Below are positions 18,371 to 27,464 of a stretch of DNA of 64,000 nucleotides, piece by piece. Position 1 is the stretch's first letter; the number at the start of each line of letters is the position of its first letter. The translations under genes and the position numbers were made by a program. This stretch comes from Lysinibacillus piscis (GTDB lineage Bacteria; Bacillota; Bacilli; Bacillales_A; Planococcaceae), in NCBI RefSeq assembly GCF_026012395.1, contig NZ_BRZA01000001.1:496001-560000 (forward strand), given 5' to 3'. The notes under the pieces were generated by a model. The model did no database searches. It had not been told where the DNA came from and saw only the letters and a list, made by a program, of their open reading frames with translations.

Positions 18371-18820
18371 TCACCTGATTTCTTTTTTGTTATACGTCAG
18401 TGATGAAATCTCATCTAAAAAAATGCCTTCAATACGATCTTGCTCTTGTTGAAACAATTTAAAATCCTTCTCACGCATTTTTTCAAACTTCCGCACTTCT
18501 AAGTTTTTTTCTAACAGTTTTTCTTCATACCAATTCATTTTGATACGTGCCTGTGCTACTTTTTGTTGTACATCCGCAATCGTTTTTTCAAGGCTATCAA
18601 TAAAGCGTGCATAGTGATGAATTTCATCAATCGATGAACCGATTGTTAAACGTTCTTGCTGAAATTGCAGTAAATTTTCTTTCTTTTTCAGTAATTCATA
18701 CAACCTCATCGCAATGTCTTCAAATGATTTTACAGATTCTTTATAGGCAATCTCGGTTTCATTCTTCTCTTGCTCACGAACGGTTAACACTTTCTCAAAG
18801 CGATATATATAATTCACCAT
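18371..18820 (-). CDS. fliJ: Flagellar export stalk protein FliJ
   Basis: Coiled-coil central stalk of the FliH-FliI ATPase; it links the ATPase hexamer to FlhA. 149 aa, almost entirely predicted alpha-helical coiled coil, with charged heptads and no membrane segment. Sequence conservation in this family is low; the call rests on the YRFEKVLTVRE-type N-terminus, length, helical character and position directly after fliI, with ATG adjoining the fliI stop. Confidence 0.92.
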   Translation of the reverse strand: MVNYIYRFEKVLTVREQEKNETEIAYKESVKSFEDIAMRLYELLKKKENLLQFQQERLTIGSSIDEIHHYARFIDSLEKTIADVQQKVAQARIKMNWYEEKLLEKNLEVRKFEKMREKDFKLFQQEQDRIEGIFLDEISSLTYNKKEIR

Positions 18821-20146
18821 CTATACGCCACCACCCTTCGATAAGGCAATTAATTCATTTTTGCTATCTTCCAGTGATACTTTATCTAAGTAACCTTGTT
18901 TTAAATAGGCTGTAATCAAAGGTTCATAATAAATCGCCTCATCAATTTCTTTGGAGGTTCCTTTTTTGTAGGCACCAATGTTAATTAAATCCTCTGATTT
19001 ATCATACATGTAGTACAACTCTCTTAAACGTTCTGCTGCTTTTTTATGTTCAGGTTCGGCTACATGGTTCATTAGACGGCTGACACTTTTTAACACATTA
19101 ATCGCTGGATATTGCCCTTTATTCGCCAAATTTCGGTCAAGTACAATATGACCATCTAAAATCCCTCGCACAGTATCAGCAATTGGTTCGTTCATATCAT
19201 CCCCATCTACTAAAACTGTATAGAAAGCTGTAATAGAGCCTTTTTCATTTGTACCTGTACGCTCTAACAATTTAGGCAAAATAGCGAAAACAGATGGTGT
19301 GTAGCCCTTTTGAGCAGGTGGTTCACCTGTAGCTAACCCAATTTCTCGTTGAGCCATTGCTACACGTGTAACAGAGTCCATCATTAACATGACATTCAAG
19401 CCACGATTTCTAAAGTATTCAGCTATCGCTGTGGCAGTAAATGCCCCTTTAATACGCATTAATGCCGGTTGGTCTGATGTAGCTGCGACAACGATGGAGC
19501 GTCTTAAACCCTCTGCACCTAAATCACGTTCGATAAATTCTCGTACCTCACGTCCACGCTCTCCCACAAGTGCAATCACATTTAAATCAGCCTGTGTATT
19601 ACGAGCAATCATACCGAGTAACGTACTTTTTCCAACCCCTGAACCAGCAAATATCCCCACACGCTGACCATTGCCAACAGTCAACATACCATCAATCGCC
19701 TTCACGCCTACTTCCAATCTTTCATCAATGGGTGGACGTGTTAACGGATTGGGCGGGTCTTGCTCTGTCGGTACAGTCATTAAACCTTTAGGTAAAAGCG
19801 TACCATCAATAGGATTTCCCATTGAATCAAGCACTTTACCAATAAGTTCAGGTCCCACTTTCACTTCAAGTGGTGCACCTGTACCTTCTACAAGGCAGCC
19901 AATGGATATTTCACGCAATGAAGTAAATGGCATCAATACAACGATTTCATCTTTAAAGCCCACTACTTCTGCTAATATGATTTGATGACCATTTTTTGAT
20001 GTTTCGACATGAATCTTACAAACATCGCCAATTGAGCTTTCTGGACCTTGCGACTCAATCATCAAGCCGACTACTCTCGTTACTCGTCCAAACTTTTTAA
20101 ATGTTGGAATTTGAGGAATTTCTTTGATTAATCGAGCCGCTTTCAT
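18821..20146 (-). CDS. fliI: Flagellar export ATPase FliI
   Basis: Hexameric ATPase that unfolds and feeds export substrates to the gate; related to F1-ATPase beta. Walker A GSGVGKSTL at about residues 168-176, the Walker B region MLMMDSVTRVAMAQRE, and the family motif GYTPSVFAILPKLLERTG are all intact. 441 aa, normal length. It starts 5 bases after fliH and abuts fliJ. Confidence 0.98.
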   Translation of the reverse strand: MKAARLIKEIPQIPTFKKFGRVTRVVGLMIESQGPESSIGDVCKIHVETSKNGHQIILAEVVGFKDEIVVLMPFTSLREISIGCLVEGTGAPLEVKVGPELIGKVLDSMGNPIDGTLLPKGLMTVPTEQDPPNPLTRPPIDERLEVGVKAIDGMLTVGNGQRVGIFAGSGVGKSTLLGMIARNTQADLNVIALVGERGREVREFIERDLGAEGLRRSIVVAATSDQPALMRIKGAFTATAIAEYFRNRGLNVMLMMDSVTRVAMAQREIGLATGEPPAQKGYTPSVFAILPKLLERTGTNEKGSITAFYTVLVDGDDMNEPIADTVRGILDGHIVLDRNLANKGQYPAINVLKSVSRLMNHVAEPEHKKAAERLRELYYMYDKSEDLINIGAYKKGTSKEIDEAIYYEPLITAYLKQGYLDKVSLEDSKNELIALSKGGGV

Positions 20147-20151
20147 CTAAA

Positions 20152-20943
20152 TCATTCCTTACTGTCTAATAGTTCACGTAGTTTTATTCTTAATTCATTT
20201 AACTGCTCATCAATGCTGACTACAATCCGCCCATGATTTGTTTCGATAAAGCAATCTAAATCGCTTTCTAAATCCTCATTCACAAATATCATAAATGGTA
20301 CATCAACTGGGAACATTTCCACTAATTCATCCCGATTGGCTGTCAATAATGCGTAATAAGTAGGTGCCACGTAAATTTTGATTTCCTTCATCTCTCGTGC
20401 TTCCTTTAAACCTCTGCGAACGATTTCAACAAATAGCTCTTGGTTTTGCTCTAAGGATACGCCAATAATACGCTCTGCTGTTGTTAAGCCTAGCTCTAAA
20501 ATGATTGATTCCTGATCCTCAAGATATTTACGTGCATTATCCTGTGCTTGATTGATAACATCATTGGCTGTTTGTAAAGCATGTGCCATCATTTCATTCG
20601 ATTTGTTAATACCATCTTCATAGCCTTGTCCATACCCTTCATCATAGGCTTCTTGGACACGATGTGGTCGCTCTTCTTCCCAATCTCGCTTCATTTGCTC
20701 CATCTCTTGCAAGAAGCGCTGCTGTTCTTGCTCAAAAGCTGTACGCTCATCCTGTAAAGTGACTCTCGCTTCAGCAAGTAATCGGTCACGTTCTGCTAAC
20801 ACATCCACCATTTGTTCTTGTAGGGAGACTTCTTCATGGTCCTCCTCAAATGCATCAAACATTTCTCGGATTTTAATCTCTTTGACTTTGTTTTCATCGG
20901 ATTGTGCATATATGGAACGGATGATTCTAGACAATGACGTCAT
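20152..20943 (-). CDS. fliH: Flagellar export stator FliH
   Basis: Peripheral regulator that binds FliI and tethers it to the C ring. It has a long Glu/Gln-rich coiled coil (about residues 45-110) and a conserved C-terminal domain with LTTAERIIGVSLEQN. The start is uncertain. ATG 20943 is only 2-3 bases after GGAGG, too close. TTG 20934 (MSRII...) is about 11 bases after the same site and fits B. subtilis FliH, which begins MS. Either way the gene starts inside the 3' end of fliG, so it is coupled. About 260 aa, near the family norm. Confidence 0.92.
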   Translation of the reverse strand: MTSLSRIIRSIYAQSDENKVKEIKIREMFDAFEEDHEEVSLQEQMVDVLAERDRLLAEARVTLQDERTAFEQEQQRFLQEMEQMKRDWEEERPHRVQEAYDEGYGQGYEDGINKSNEMMAHALQTANDVINQAQDNARKYLEDQESIILELGLTTAERIIGVSLEQNQELFVEIVRRGLKEAREMKEIKIYVAPTYYALLTANRDELVEMFPVDVPFMIFVNEDLESDLDCFIETNHGRIVVSIDEQLNELRIKLRELLDSKE

Positions 20944-21940
20944 CTCCTCCACCACGTGCAATAATAATCTCACCAGCATCTTCTAGGCGACGAATAACCG
21001 CAACAATTCGAGACTGCGCTTCCTCTACATCACGTAGACGTACAGGTCCCATAATTTCCATCTCTTCTTTAAATGTTTCAGCCATACGTTGTGACATGTT
21101 ACGGAAGATAATATCTTTTACTTCTTCGCTCGATACTTTCATTGATAATAGTAAGTCTTCATTTTCACAATCACGAATAACACGTTGAATTGAACGATTG
21201 TCCAATGTCACGATATCTTCAAATACAAACATACGTTTCTTGATTTCTTCTGCAAGCTCTGGATCTTGAATTTCGAGTGCATCCAAAATTGTTTTTTCTG
21301 TTTGTCGGTCTACACCATTCAACACTTCCACGACTGCATCAATACCACCTGTTTCTGTGTAGTCTTGTGTGACTGTTGAAGACAATTTACGTTCTAATAC
21401 AGACTCAATTTCACTAATAACCTCTGGTGATGTCGATTCCATCACAGCAATACGTTTCGCGATATCTGCCTGTACCTCTTGTGGCAAAGATGATAAAATT
21501 ACACCCGCTTGCCCTGCTTCTAAATAAGAAAGAATAAGGGCAATCGTTTGTGGATGTTCATTTTGAATAAAGTTAAAAATTTGAGCTGGATCTGCTCTAC
21601 GTGCAAAGTCAAAAGGTCTCACCTGTAAAGAAGAAGTTAAGCGATTAATGATTGTTTGTGCTTGCTCTTGTCCCAGTGCTTTTTCCAATACAGTCTTCGC
21701 ATAGCCAATACCACCTTGTGTAATATAATCCTGTGCGAGCGCAATATTGTGAAATTCTTCGATAATCTCCTCTTTCACACTTGCTTCTACTTTTTTAACG
21801 CTTGAAATTTCTAGTGTTAAACGTTCAATTTCTTCCTCTGTTAAATGCTTATAAACAGAAGCCGAAACTTCAGGCCCTAATGAAATTAACAAGAGAGCGG
21901 CCTTTTGTTTGCCAGTTAATTCTTTATCTTTCTTGGACAC
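20927..21940 (-). CDS. fliG: Flagellar motor switch protein FliG
   Basis: Rotor ring that contacts the MS ring (FliF) with its N-domain and the stator with its C-domain. The torque helix is present at about residues 275-300 (SMKVSSEEVKDIIFRNMSQRM), and the central EHPQTIALILSYL motif is conserved. 337 aa, typical. The start is GTG at 21940, with AGGAGG seven bases upstream; no ATG lies nearby. It begins 15 bases after fliF. Confidence 0.98.
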   Translation of the reverse strand: MSKKDKELTGKQKAALLLISLGPEVSASVYKHLTEEEIERLTLEISSVKKVEASVKEEIIEEFHNIALAQDYITQGGIGYAKTVLEKALGQEQAQTIINRLTSSLQVRPFDFARRADPAQIFNFIQNEHPQTIALILSYLEAGQAGVILSSLPQEVQADIAKRIAVMESTSPEVISEIESVLERKLSSTVTQDYTETGGIDAVVEVLNGVDRQTEKTILDALEIQDPELAEEIKKRMFVFEDIVTLDNRSIQRVIRDCENEDLLLSMKVSSEEVKDIIFRNMSQRMAETFKEEMEIMGPVRLRDVEEAQSRIVAVIRRLEDAGEIIIARGGGDDVIV

Positions 21941-21955
21941 AGCCGAACCTCCTAA

Positions 21956-23548
21956 TTATTCATCAGCAATCCAACTACGCAGTAACTTAGCGAAATCATC
22001 TGGCTTATCTTTGGCCATTTTTTCAAGCTGTTTACGACGCATTGTAGCTTCTGTTTCAATTTCTTCATTAATATCATCAACCATTAATTCTTCTTGTTGC
22101 TCTAAAATACTTTGCTCTTCTTCCTCTTTAGCACGTCTACGTGAACGGATGATGAAGAATGCTAATAATAATATAACAGCTAATAATATACCGCCAATGA
22201 CCCAAACCCACCAAGGAATGATTGGTGTTTCAGCTACTGGATCTGTTGCTTTACCATATAATTGTTGTACAGAAATCGCTATTTTATCATTAATTTGCTC
22301 ATCTGTAAGTTCAGCGCCTACATCTTTAGAAATCGTTGTACGCACAATCGTTCTTATAATCTGTTCAACATCGGCTTGAACACCTTCTGGTAATGAAGCA
22401 GCATCCGTTGCTGTCGGTGGCTCTAAGATAACTTGTACACCCATATCTTGAATTTTATAGGGCGCTTCTTGTATTTCTTTGTTAATACGATTGACTTCGT
22501 TGTTAATCGTTGATTCTGAACGCTCGTACTCACCATCACCATTTACACCTTCATTATACGTTGTAAAATTATCTGTTGGTCTTTCAGCTTCTGGTGTCCC
22601 CGTTGCTGCTGCGCCCGTTCCAGAGTACTGCTCGGTAATACGCTGTGCACTAATTTCAATACCAGCCATATTTTCTGGGTCAACAGGTGTGACTAATTTT
22701 TCTTCACGATTTTCCTTTTTAAAATCAATATCTGTTGTAACAGATACAACGACTTTATCCTGCCCCATCAATGTCCCTAGCATTTGTTGCATTTGACGTT
22801 GTAAATCACGCTCTACTAATTTTTTCATTTGTAGCTGACCTTCTGGCGTAGTTGTAGATAAGCCATTCGTGCTTACTGCATTCAAATCAAAGTACTCTGA
22901 AAACTGATTGGAAATCACGATATTTTCCGTTTTTAAATTCGGAATACTTTTTGCTACTAAATTGTACATTGTCGAAACTTGCGCATCTGTAAATTTATAG
23001 CCTGGGTCTGTATTTAAAACAATAGATGCTGATGGTTCTTCTTGCACATCTGTAACAAAAAGACTTTTCTCAGGAACTGTAATTCGGACAACTGCATCTT
23101 TGACACCTTCTAAACCTTTAATCAGCTTAGCAACTTCGGTTTCTGTAGCAGCTTTTTTCAATAAATTAAATTCATTATCCGTCATCCCAAAGCCTGAACT
23201 ATTAGCAAACGAATAATCAATTGTGCCAGTTTGTGGATAGCCCTCTGAAGCTAATTGCACCAATAAAGCATCTACCTGCTCTTCTGGCACTAATATGGAT
23301 GTTCCACCTGGCGCAATTTCGTATTGCACACCTTGTGAATCTAGTGCTTCTTTTACTTGACCAATTTCTCGTGTCGATAAATCTTTGTATAATGGTACAA
23401 ATGTCGTTCTTGTAACAAAAAATGTAATAAATGCTGCAATAGCAATCACTGCTACTACAGAACCAATCATCAGTATTTTTTGTGTTTTACTGCGACTTGA
23501 CCAAAATTGGCTAGTGTCGTTTTTTAATTTCGTCAATCGTTCATTCAT
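21956..23548 (-). CDS. fliF: Flagellar MS-ring protein FliF
   Basis: Integral membrane ring on which the whole basal body is built. Two membrane segments (about residues 25-45 and 440-462) flank a large extracytoplasmic ring-building domain. The C-terminal cytoplasmic tail binds FliG. I place the start at ATG 23548 (530 aa, beginning MNERLTKLKND) because GGAGG lies 7 bases upstream; the longer frame to 23587 adds 13 residues without a ribosome site. Unusually for this operon, about 127 untranslated bases separate it from fliE. Confidence 0.97.
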   Translation of the reverse strand: MNERLTKLKNDTSQFWSSRSKTQKILMIGSVVAVIAIAAFITFFVTRTTFVPLYKDLSTREIGQVKEALDSQGVQYEIAPGGTSILVPEEQVDALLVQLASEGYPQTGTIDYSFANSSGFGMTDNEFNLLKKAATETEVAKLIKGLEGVKDAVVRITVPEKSLFVTDVQEEPSASIVLNTDPGYKFTDAQVSTMYNLVAKSIPNLKTENIVISNQFSEYFDLNAVSTNGLSTTTPEGQLQMKKLVERDLQRQMQQMLGTLMGQDKVVVSVTTDIDFKKENREEKLVTPVDPENMAGIEISAQRITEQYSGTGAAATGTPEAERPTDNFTTYNEGVNGDGEYERSESTINNEVNRINKEIQEAPYKIQDMGVQVILEPPTATDAASLPEGVQADVEQIIRTIVRTTISKDVGAELTDEQINDKIAISVQQLYGKATDPVAETPIIPWWVWVIGGILLAVILLLAFFIIRSRRRAKEEEEQSILEQQEELMVDDINEEIETEATMRRKQLEKMAKDKPDDFAKLLRSWIADE

Positions 23549-23560
23549 TATGAATCCTCC

Positions 23561-23577
23561 GGTTATAGTGAATAACC
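23561..23577 (-). promoter_or_regulatory. Small dyad next to the fliF ribosome site
   Basis: GGTTAT and ATAACC pair over a five-base loop. The 3' arm is directly followed by the GGAGG of fliF in the mRNA. The hairpin is weak (6 bp, AT-rich); it may be incidental or may tune fliF initiation. Confidence 0.3.
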
Positions 23578-23637
23578 TAGCCGTCAATAATTTGCGAAAG
23601 TAGCATCCCTTCCCGTTATACTAGTAAGAGATTGCCT

Positions 23638-23672
23638 TTATTGCCATTGTGAATTAACCACTAATGCAATAA
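23638..23672 (-). promoter_or_regulatory. Intra-operon hairpin downstream of fliE
   Basis: TTATTGC-ATT pairs with AATGGCAATAA (10 bp with one bulged base), extended by GTG/CAC inside the loop. It begins 3-4 bases after the fliE stop and has no U-tract, so it is not a standard terminator. It could be a processing or stabilising structure between fliE and fliF. Confidence 0.4.
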
Positions 23673-23675
23673 ATT

Positions 23676-23981
23676 TTATACACTCATTCGCATTATTTCT
23701 TGGTAAGCTTCAATCACCTTATTGCGAACTTCAATTGTAGCATTTAATGTAATACTCGCTTTTTGTGATGCAATCATTACTTCATGTAATTCTACATTTT
23801 CACCATTGATCAATTTCTTTGTAAAATTATCAGAATTAACTTGTTGTGCATTGACATTCGCTATTGCTTCTTTTAATGAGTTCGCAAAACTTTGTTGGGC
23901 TTCATAAGGTGTCGGATTAAGTTTGTTTGCTTCAGATATAGTTTGAGTAGGTGTCATTAGTGAAACAGATGAAATAGCCAT
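23676..23981 (-). CDS. fliE: Flagellar rod/MS-ring junction protein FliE
   Basis: Joins the MS ring to the rod and is the first export substrate. 101 aa, with the C-terminal FliE motif VNSDNFTKKLINGENVELHEVMIASQKA region followed by EVRNKVIEAYQEIMRM. Length is typical. It lies 24 bases after flgC. Position flgB-flgC-fliE-fliF is canonical. Confidence 0.96.
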   Translation of the reverse strand: MAISSVSLMTPTQTISEANKLNPTPYEAQQSFANSLKEAIANVNAQQVNSDNFTKKLINGENVELHEVMIASQKASITLNATIEVRNKVIEAYQEIMRMSV

Positions 23982-24005
23982 TATGTATCTCCCTTTCTAT
24001 ATGGT

Positions 24006-24467
24006 TTATTTACCAATTTCTAAAGCCTTTGTTAACATTGCTTTATTGGCATTTAATACAGTTATGTTTGCCTCATATGAGCGTGTTGCTGACATTAAAT
24101 CAACCATTTCCCTTAATGGGTCTATGTTTGGCATACTCACATAGCCCTCTGCATTTGCATCTGGATGACTTGGGTCAAAAACAAGTTTAAAAGGTGTTTC
24201 TTGGTCTTCTTTTACTTGTGTTACCTTTACTCCATTACCAACACCACTTTTTGCCTTAGTCCCCATAGCAACGTTTAAATATTTTGAAAAAGGTCCTTCT
24301 TGAGCTGTCAATGTAACTGACTTACGACGGTATGGCTCCCATTCCCCATTCACTTGTCTTGCACGTGTCGTATCCATATTCGCCATGTTAGACGAAATAA
24401 CATCCATTCGTAAACGCTGCGCAGTTAAAGCTGAGGCTGTTGTATTCATTCCATAAAATATAGACAT
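24006..24467 (-). CDS. flgC: Flagellar rod protein FlgC
   Basis: Proximal rod component, exported by the flagellar type III system. The N-terminal motif TTASALTAQRLRMDVISSNMANMDT and the C-terminal motif PNIDPLREMVDLMSATRSYEAN match the family. 153 aa. ATG 24467 lies 3 bases after the flgB stop. Confidence 0.97.
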   Translation of the reverse strand: MSIFYGMNTTASALTAQRLRMDVISSNMANMDTTRARQVNGEWEPYRRKSVTLTAQEGPFSKYLNVAMGTKAKSGVGNGVKVTQVKEDQETPFKLVFDPSHPDANAEGYVSMPNIDPLREMVDLMSATRSYEANITVLNANKAMLTKALEIGK

Positions 24468-24470
24468 TTA

Positions 24471-24863
24471 TTACCTACCTCCTTTAATCACTGTGTTTAA
24501 CGTGTTTAATTTGCCACTTACACGGTCAACTAAAGCATTATAGTAGATTTGATTTTGTGCAAGCTTCGTTTGCTCTGCATCCATATCTACGGCATTACCA
24601 CTATTTCGATAACGTAGACCATTCACACTATGTACACCTGGCGTAAATTGTTGAATCGTAAAATCAAAATGTCTATTGTCTGTTCGATAGGCTGAAAATA
24701 ATTGCCGTTGCTCATTTGCCAAAGTATCCTTAAAACTTACACTTTTCGCTTTATAATTAGGCGTATCGACATTTGCAATGTTATTTGCAATCGTTTTATG
24801 GTTTAAAGTAGCATAGGAAAGTCCTTTTTCTAAGCTACTAATTGTTCCTCCAAATAAATTCAA
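24471..24863 (-). CDS. flgB: Flagellar rod protein FlgB, first gene of fla/che
   Basis: Proximal rod subunit. The rod signature TIANNIANVDTPNYKAKSV is at about residues 25-43 and the C-terminal AQNQIYYNALVDRVSGK is conserved. I choose TTG 24863 (130 aa, MNLFGGTISSLE), because GAGG lies 8 bases upstream and this aligns with the B. subtilis start MKLFSGTI. The GTG at 24872 overlaps that ribosome site. A weak initiation codon on the first gene of a long operon is notable. Confidence 0.95.
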   Translation of the reverse strand: MNLFGGTISSLEKGLSYATLNHKTIANNIANVDTPNYKAKSVSFKDTLANEQRQLFSAYRTDNRHFDFTIQQFTPGVHSVNGLRYRNSGNAVDMDAEQTKLAQNQIYYNALVDRVSGKLNTLNTVIKGGR

Positions 24864-25060
24864 ACTACTCACCTCTTTAAATTTAGATATATTCTTCTTA
24901 TTTTATCCAATAATACAATTGTAATTAAGATGATACGGAGTGTCTATTGTCTTTTGTCATTTTTTAATAGTCTTTATTCCCTATTTTTCAACATATATAA
25001 CCGTGACAAAACTGCCTAACCCCTTGGTATCACTGCCTTTTAAAGGTTATTAGTCATTTT

Positions 25061-25078
25061 ACACTATATCAATAGTGT
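25061..25078. repeat. Perfect 7-bp dyad in the presumed fla/che leader
   Basis: ACACTAT, four bases, ATAGTGT. It lies about 20-40 bases downstream of the likely transcription start, so it could be an operator or an RNA hairpin. It does not match the CodY box. On the plus strand it is followed by a T-rich stretch, but no plus-strand gene precedes it. Confidence 0.4.
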
Positions 25079-25106
25079 TTTCTTATTTTCTACATAAAAT
25101 TTCTTT

Positions 25107-25135
25107 TTTATCGCTACAATCTGATTATTTGTCAA
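25107..25135 (-). promoter_or_regulatory. Candidate sigma-A promoter of the fla/che operon
   Basis: TTGACA (25135-25130), 17-base spacer, GATAAA (25112-25107). Transcription would start near 25100, giving a leader of about 235 bases before flgB. The whole gap 24864-25243 holds, from right to left, the codY terminator, this promoter, the dyad, and AT-rich leader DNA with no ORF. I saw no good sigma-D promoter. Confidence 0.5.
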
Positions 25136-25197
25136 AATGGGCTATATATCTATTACTAACAAATTCCCTACATTTAACAAAACTAAACCACAAAAAG

Positions 25198-25231
25198 AAG
25201 GTATCTAGATATATTGCAAACTAGATACCTT
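25198..25231 (-). terminator. Terminator after codY
   Basis: 11-bp perfect stem (AAGGTATCTAG and its complement) with a 12-base loop. On the minus strand it is followed by CTTTTTG, and it lies 13 bases after the codY stop. It separates the codY operon from fla/che. Confidence 0.85.
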
Positions 25232-25243
25232 TTGTTCAAGCCA

Positions 25244-26023
25244 TTATTTTGTTTTGATTTCTGCTAATGCATTTAAAAACTTATCATTCAACACTTTAAT
25301 ATACGTGCCTTTCATACCTAAAGAACGTGACTCAATCACACCTGCTGATTCTAACTTGCGTAGTGCGTTAACAATAACAGAGCGTGTGATGCCAACACGG
25401 TCTGCAATTTTAGAAGCGACTAGTAGTCCTTCATGTCCATCTAATTCTTCAAAAATATGCTCAATGGCTTCTAGTTCACTGTAAGAGAGTGAATTAATCG
25501 CCATTTGTACAACTGCTTTACTACGTGCTTCTTCTTCAATTTCCTCTGCTTTTTCACGTAAAATTTCCATACCAACCACTGTTGCACCGTATTCAGCTAA
25601 AATTAAATCATCATCTTCAAATTGTGCTGATAAGCGAGCAAGGATTAATGTTCCAAGACGTTCACCACCACCAACAATCGGTACAATCGTCGTTAAACCA
25701 TTTTTAAATAATTCTCTGTTTTCAATCGGGAATGCTGTATGGTCATCATTCACATCAATATTTGATGATGTTTCTGTAATCGTAAATAAATTGTGTGTGT
25801 ATGCTTCTGGGAATTGGCGTTCCTCAAACATTTTTTTCATACGCTCATTTTCAATTTGCTGGTGAATAGAAATCCCTAGTAGCTTCCCTTTACGGCTCAC
25901 AATATAAACATTGCTATCAATAATATCGCCTAATGTATCGGCCATTTCTTTAAAGTTTACTGGTTTTCCAGCTGATGCTTGAAGCATTGAGTTAATTTTA
26001 CGTGTTTTTTCTAATAAATTCAT
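25244..26023 (-). CDS. codY: Global transcription regulator CodY
   Basis: Represses or activates nutrient genes in response to branched-chain amino acids and GTP. The N-terminal GAF domain covers about residues 1-155 and the C-terminal winged helix-turn-helix about 180-257 ([23 protein letters not shown]). 259 aa, identical in length to B. subtilis CodY. It is the last gene of xerC-clpQ-clpY-codY and sits directly upstream of fla/che, which CodY represses in B. subtilis. ATG has GGAGGAC upstream. Confidence 0.99.
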   Translation of the reverse strand: MNLLEKTRKINSMLQASAGKPVNFKEMADTLGDIIDSNVYIVSRKGKLLGISIHQQIENERMKKMFEERQFPEAYTHNLFTITETSSNIDVNDDHTAFPIENRELFKNGLTTIVPIVGGGERLGTLILARLSAQFEDDDLILAEYGATVVGMEILREKAEEIEEEARSKAVVQMAINSLSYSELEAIEHIFEELDGHEGLLVASKIADRVGITRSVIVNALRKLESAGVIESRSLGMKGTYIKVLNDKFLNALAEIKTK

Positions 26024-26063
26024 CTTATAGTCCTCCTAAATAATTGTCTACTTTTGCTCTATT

Positions 26064-27464
26064 TTACAAAATAAATTGTGATAAATCTTTATTTTTTACA
26101 ATACCTGAAAGTTTCTGATCCACATATGTAGCCGTAATTGGAATATTGGCAGGTGCAATTTCAGATGCTTCAAATGATAATTCTTCAAGTAATCGTTCTA
26201 AAATCGTATGCAAACGGCGTGCACCGATATTATCTGTTTCTTGGTTGACCTCTGTTGCAATTTCTGCAATACGTTCAATCGCATCCTCTGTAAAATGAAT
26301 TTCTACGCCTTCTGTTTCTAATAATGCTTTGTACTGTACAATGAGAGAGTGGTCAGGCTCTTGTAAAATTCGCACAAAATCTTGTTTCGTTAATTTTTCA
26401 AGTTCCACCCGAATCGGGAAGCGCCCTTGCAACTCAGGGATTAAATCAGAAGGTTTTGACATGTGGAAAGCGCCAGCAGCGATAAATAACATGTAGTCTG
26501 TTTTCACAGCCCCATATTTTGTTGTCACCGTTGAACCTTCTACAATTGGTAATATATCACGCTGCACACCTTCTCGTGACACATTAGCAGATGAATTGCT
26601 TTCTTTGCTAGCAATTTTATCAATTTCATCGATAAAGATAATACCTGATTGTTCAGCACGTGTGATGGCTTCCTGTGCCACTTCATCTGAATCAATAAGC
26701 TTATTTGCTTCTTCAATGGTTAAAATACGTCGTGCATCCTTCACTTGTACGCGACGCTTTTTCTGCTTTTTAGGCATCAAGCTCGACAACATATCCTGCA
26801 TGCCACTGTTTGCAGACATATCCATTCCTGTTCCTTGCAGTGCATCAAAAATAGAAGGTGTTTGCTCTGTTACCTCTACTGTCACCCATTCATTTTCTAG
26901 TTTGCCATTACGCAAATCAATCGCTATTTGTGCTCGTTTAGAACGCACTTCTACTTCTTCTGTTGAAGTATCTGTGCCTGCTTCTTGCTCCTTGCCACCA
27001 AATAGCATTTCAAATGGATTTTGCATTGCCTGTTTTTTTCTCAAGGAAGGTGCTAATAGCTTCACAATCGCTTCGTTTGCTAGCTCTTCTGCTTGCTCCT
27101 GCACCGACTCCATCATCTCTTCCTTCACAATGCGATAAGAAGCCTCTACTAAATCCCGAACCATCGATTCCACATCACGCCCTACATAGCCTACTTCTGT
27201 AAATTTCGTTGCTTCCACTTTCACAAAAGGTGCATTTGTCAACTTAGCAATTCTTCGAGCGATTTCTGTTTTACCGACACCTGTTGGACCAATCATCAAA
27301 ATGTTTTTTGGAATTACCTCTGCTTTCATCTCATCATTTAACAATGAGCGACGATAGCGATTTCTTAGAGCAACAGCCACTGCTCGCTTGGCATCATTTT
27401 GCCCTACAATATAGCGATCTAAATGCTCTGTAATTTGTCTTGGCGTTAAGTTTTTTTGCGTCAT
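26064..27464 (-). CDS. clpY: ATPase subunit of the ClpYQ (HslUV) protease
   Basis: AAA+ unfoldase that feeds substrates to ClpQ. Walker [10 protein letters not shown] at about residues 54-62, Walker B FIDEIDKI, an inserted I domain of about 130 residues between them, and the C-terminal sensor-2 region [15 protein letters not shown]. 466 aa, normal. The start overlaps the clpQ stop as ATGA, so the subunits are translated in step. Confidence 0.98.
   Translation of the reverse strand: MTQKNLTPRQITEHLDRYIVGQNDAKRAVAVALRNRYRRSLLNDEMKAEVIPKNILMIGPTGVGKTEIARRIAKLTNAPFVKVEATKFTEVGYVGRDVESMVRDLVEASYRIVKEEMMESVQEQAEELANEAIVKLLAPSLRKKQAMQNPFEMLFGGKEQEAGTDTSTEEVEVRSKRAQIAIDLRNGKLENEWVTVEVTEQTPSIFDALQGTGMDMSANSGMQDMLSSLMPKKQKKRRVQVKDARRILTIEEANKLIDSDEVAQEAITRAEQSGIIFIDEIDKIASKESNSSANVSREGVQRDILPIVEGSTVTTKYGAVKTDYMLFIAAGAFHMSKPSDLIPELQGRFPIRVELEKLTKQDFVRILQEPDHSLIVQYKALLETEGVEIHFTEDAIERIAEIATEVNQETDNIGARRLHTILERLLEELSFEASEIAPANIPITATYVDQKLSGIVKNKDLSQFIL

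Noticed and set aside
25061-25078. Plus-strand intrinsic terminator at the fla/che leader dyad
   Set aside because: It has a 7-bp stem and T-rich DNA to its right, but there is no plus-strand gene to terminate.
24873-25130. CodY box or sigma-D promoter for fla/che
   Set aside because: The closest CodY-like string (near 25085-25101) has two extra bases or several mismatches to AATTTTCWGAAAATT. The only CCGTATC-like -10 (near 24935) has a poor -35 and wrong spacing for sigma-D.
26596-27138. Plus-strand ORF of 180 codons
   Set aside because: Antisense shadow of clpY; Ser/Cys-rich composition, no ribosome site and no recognisable domain.
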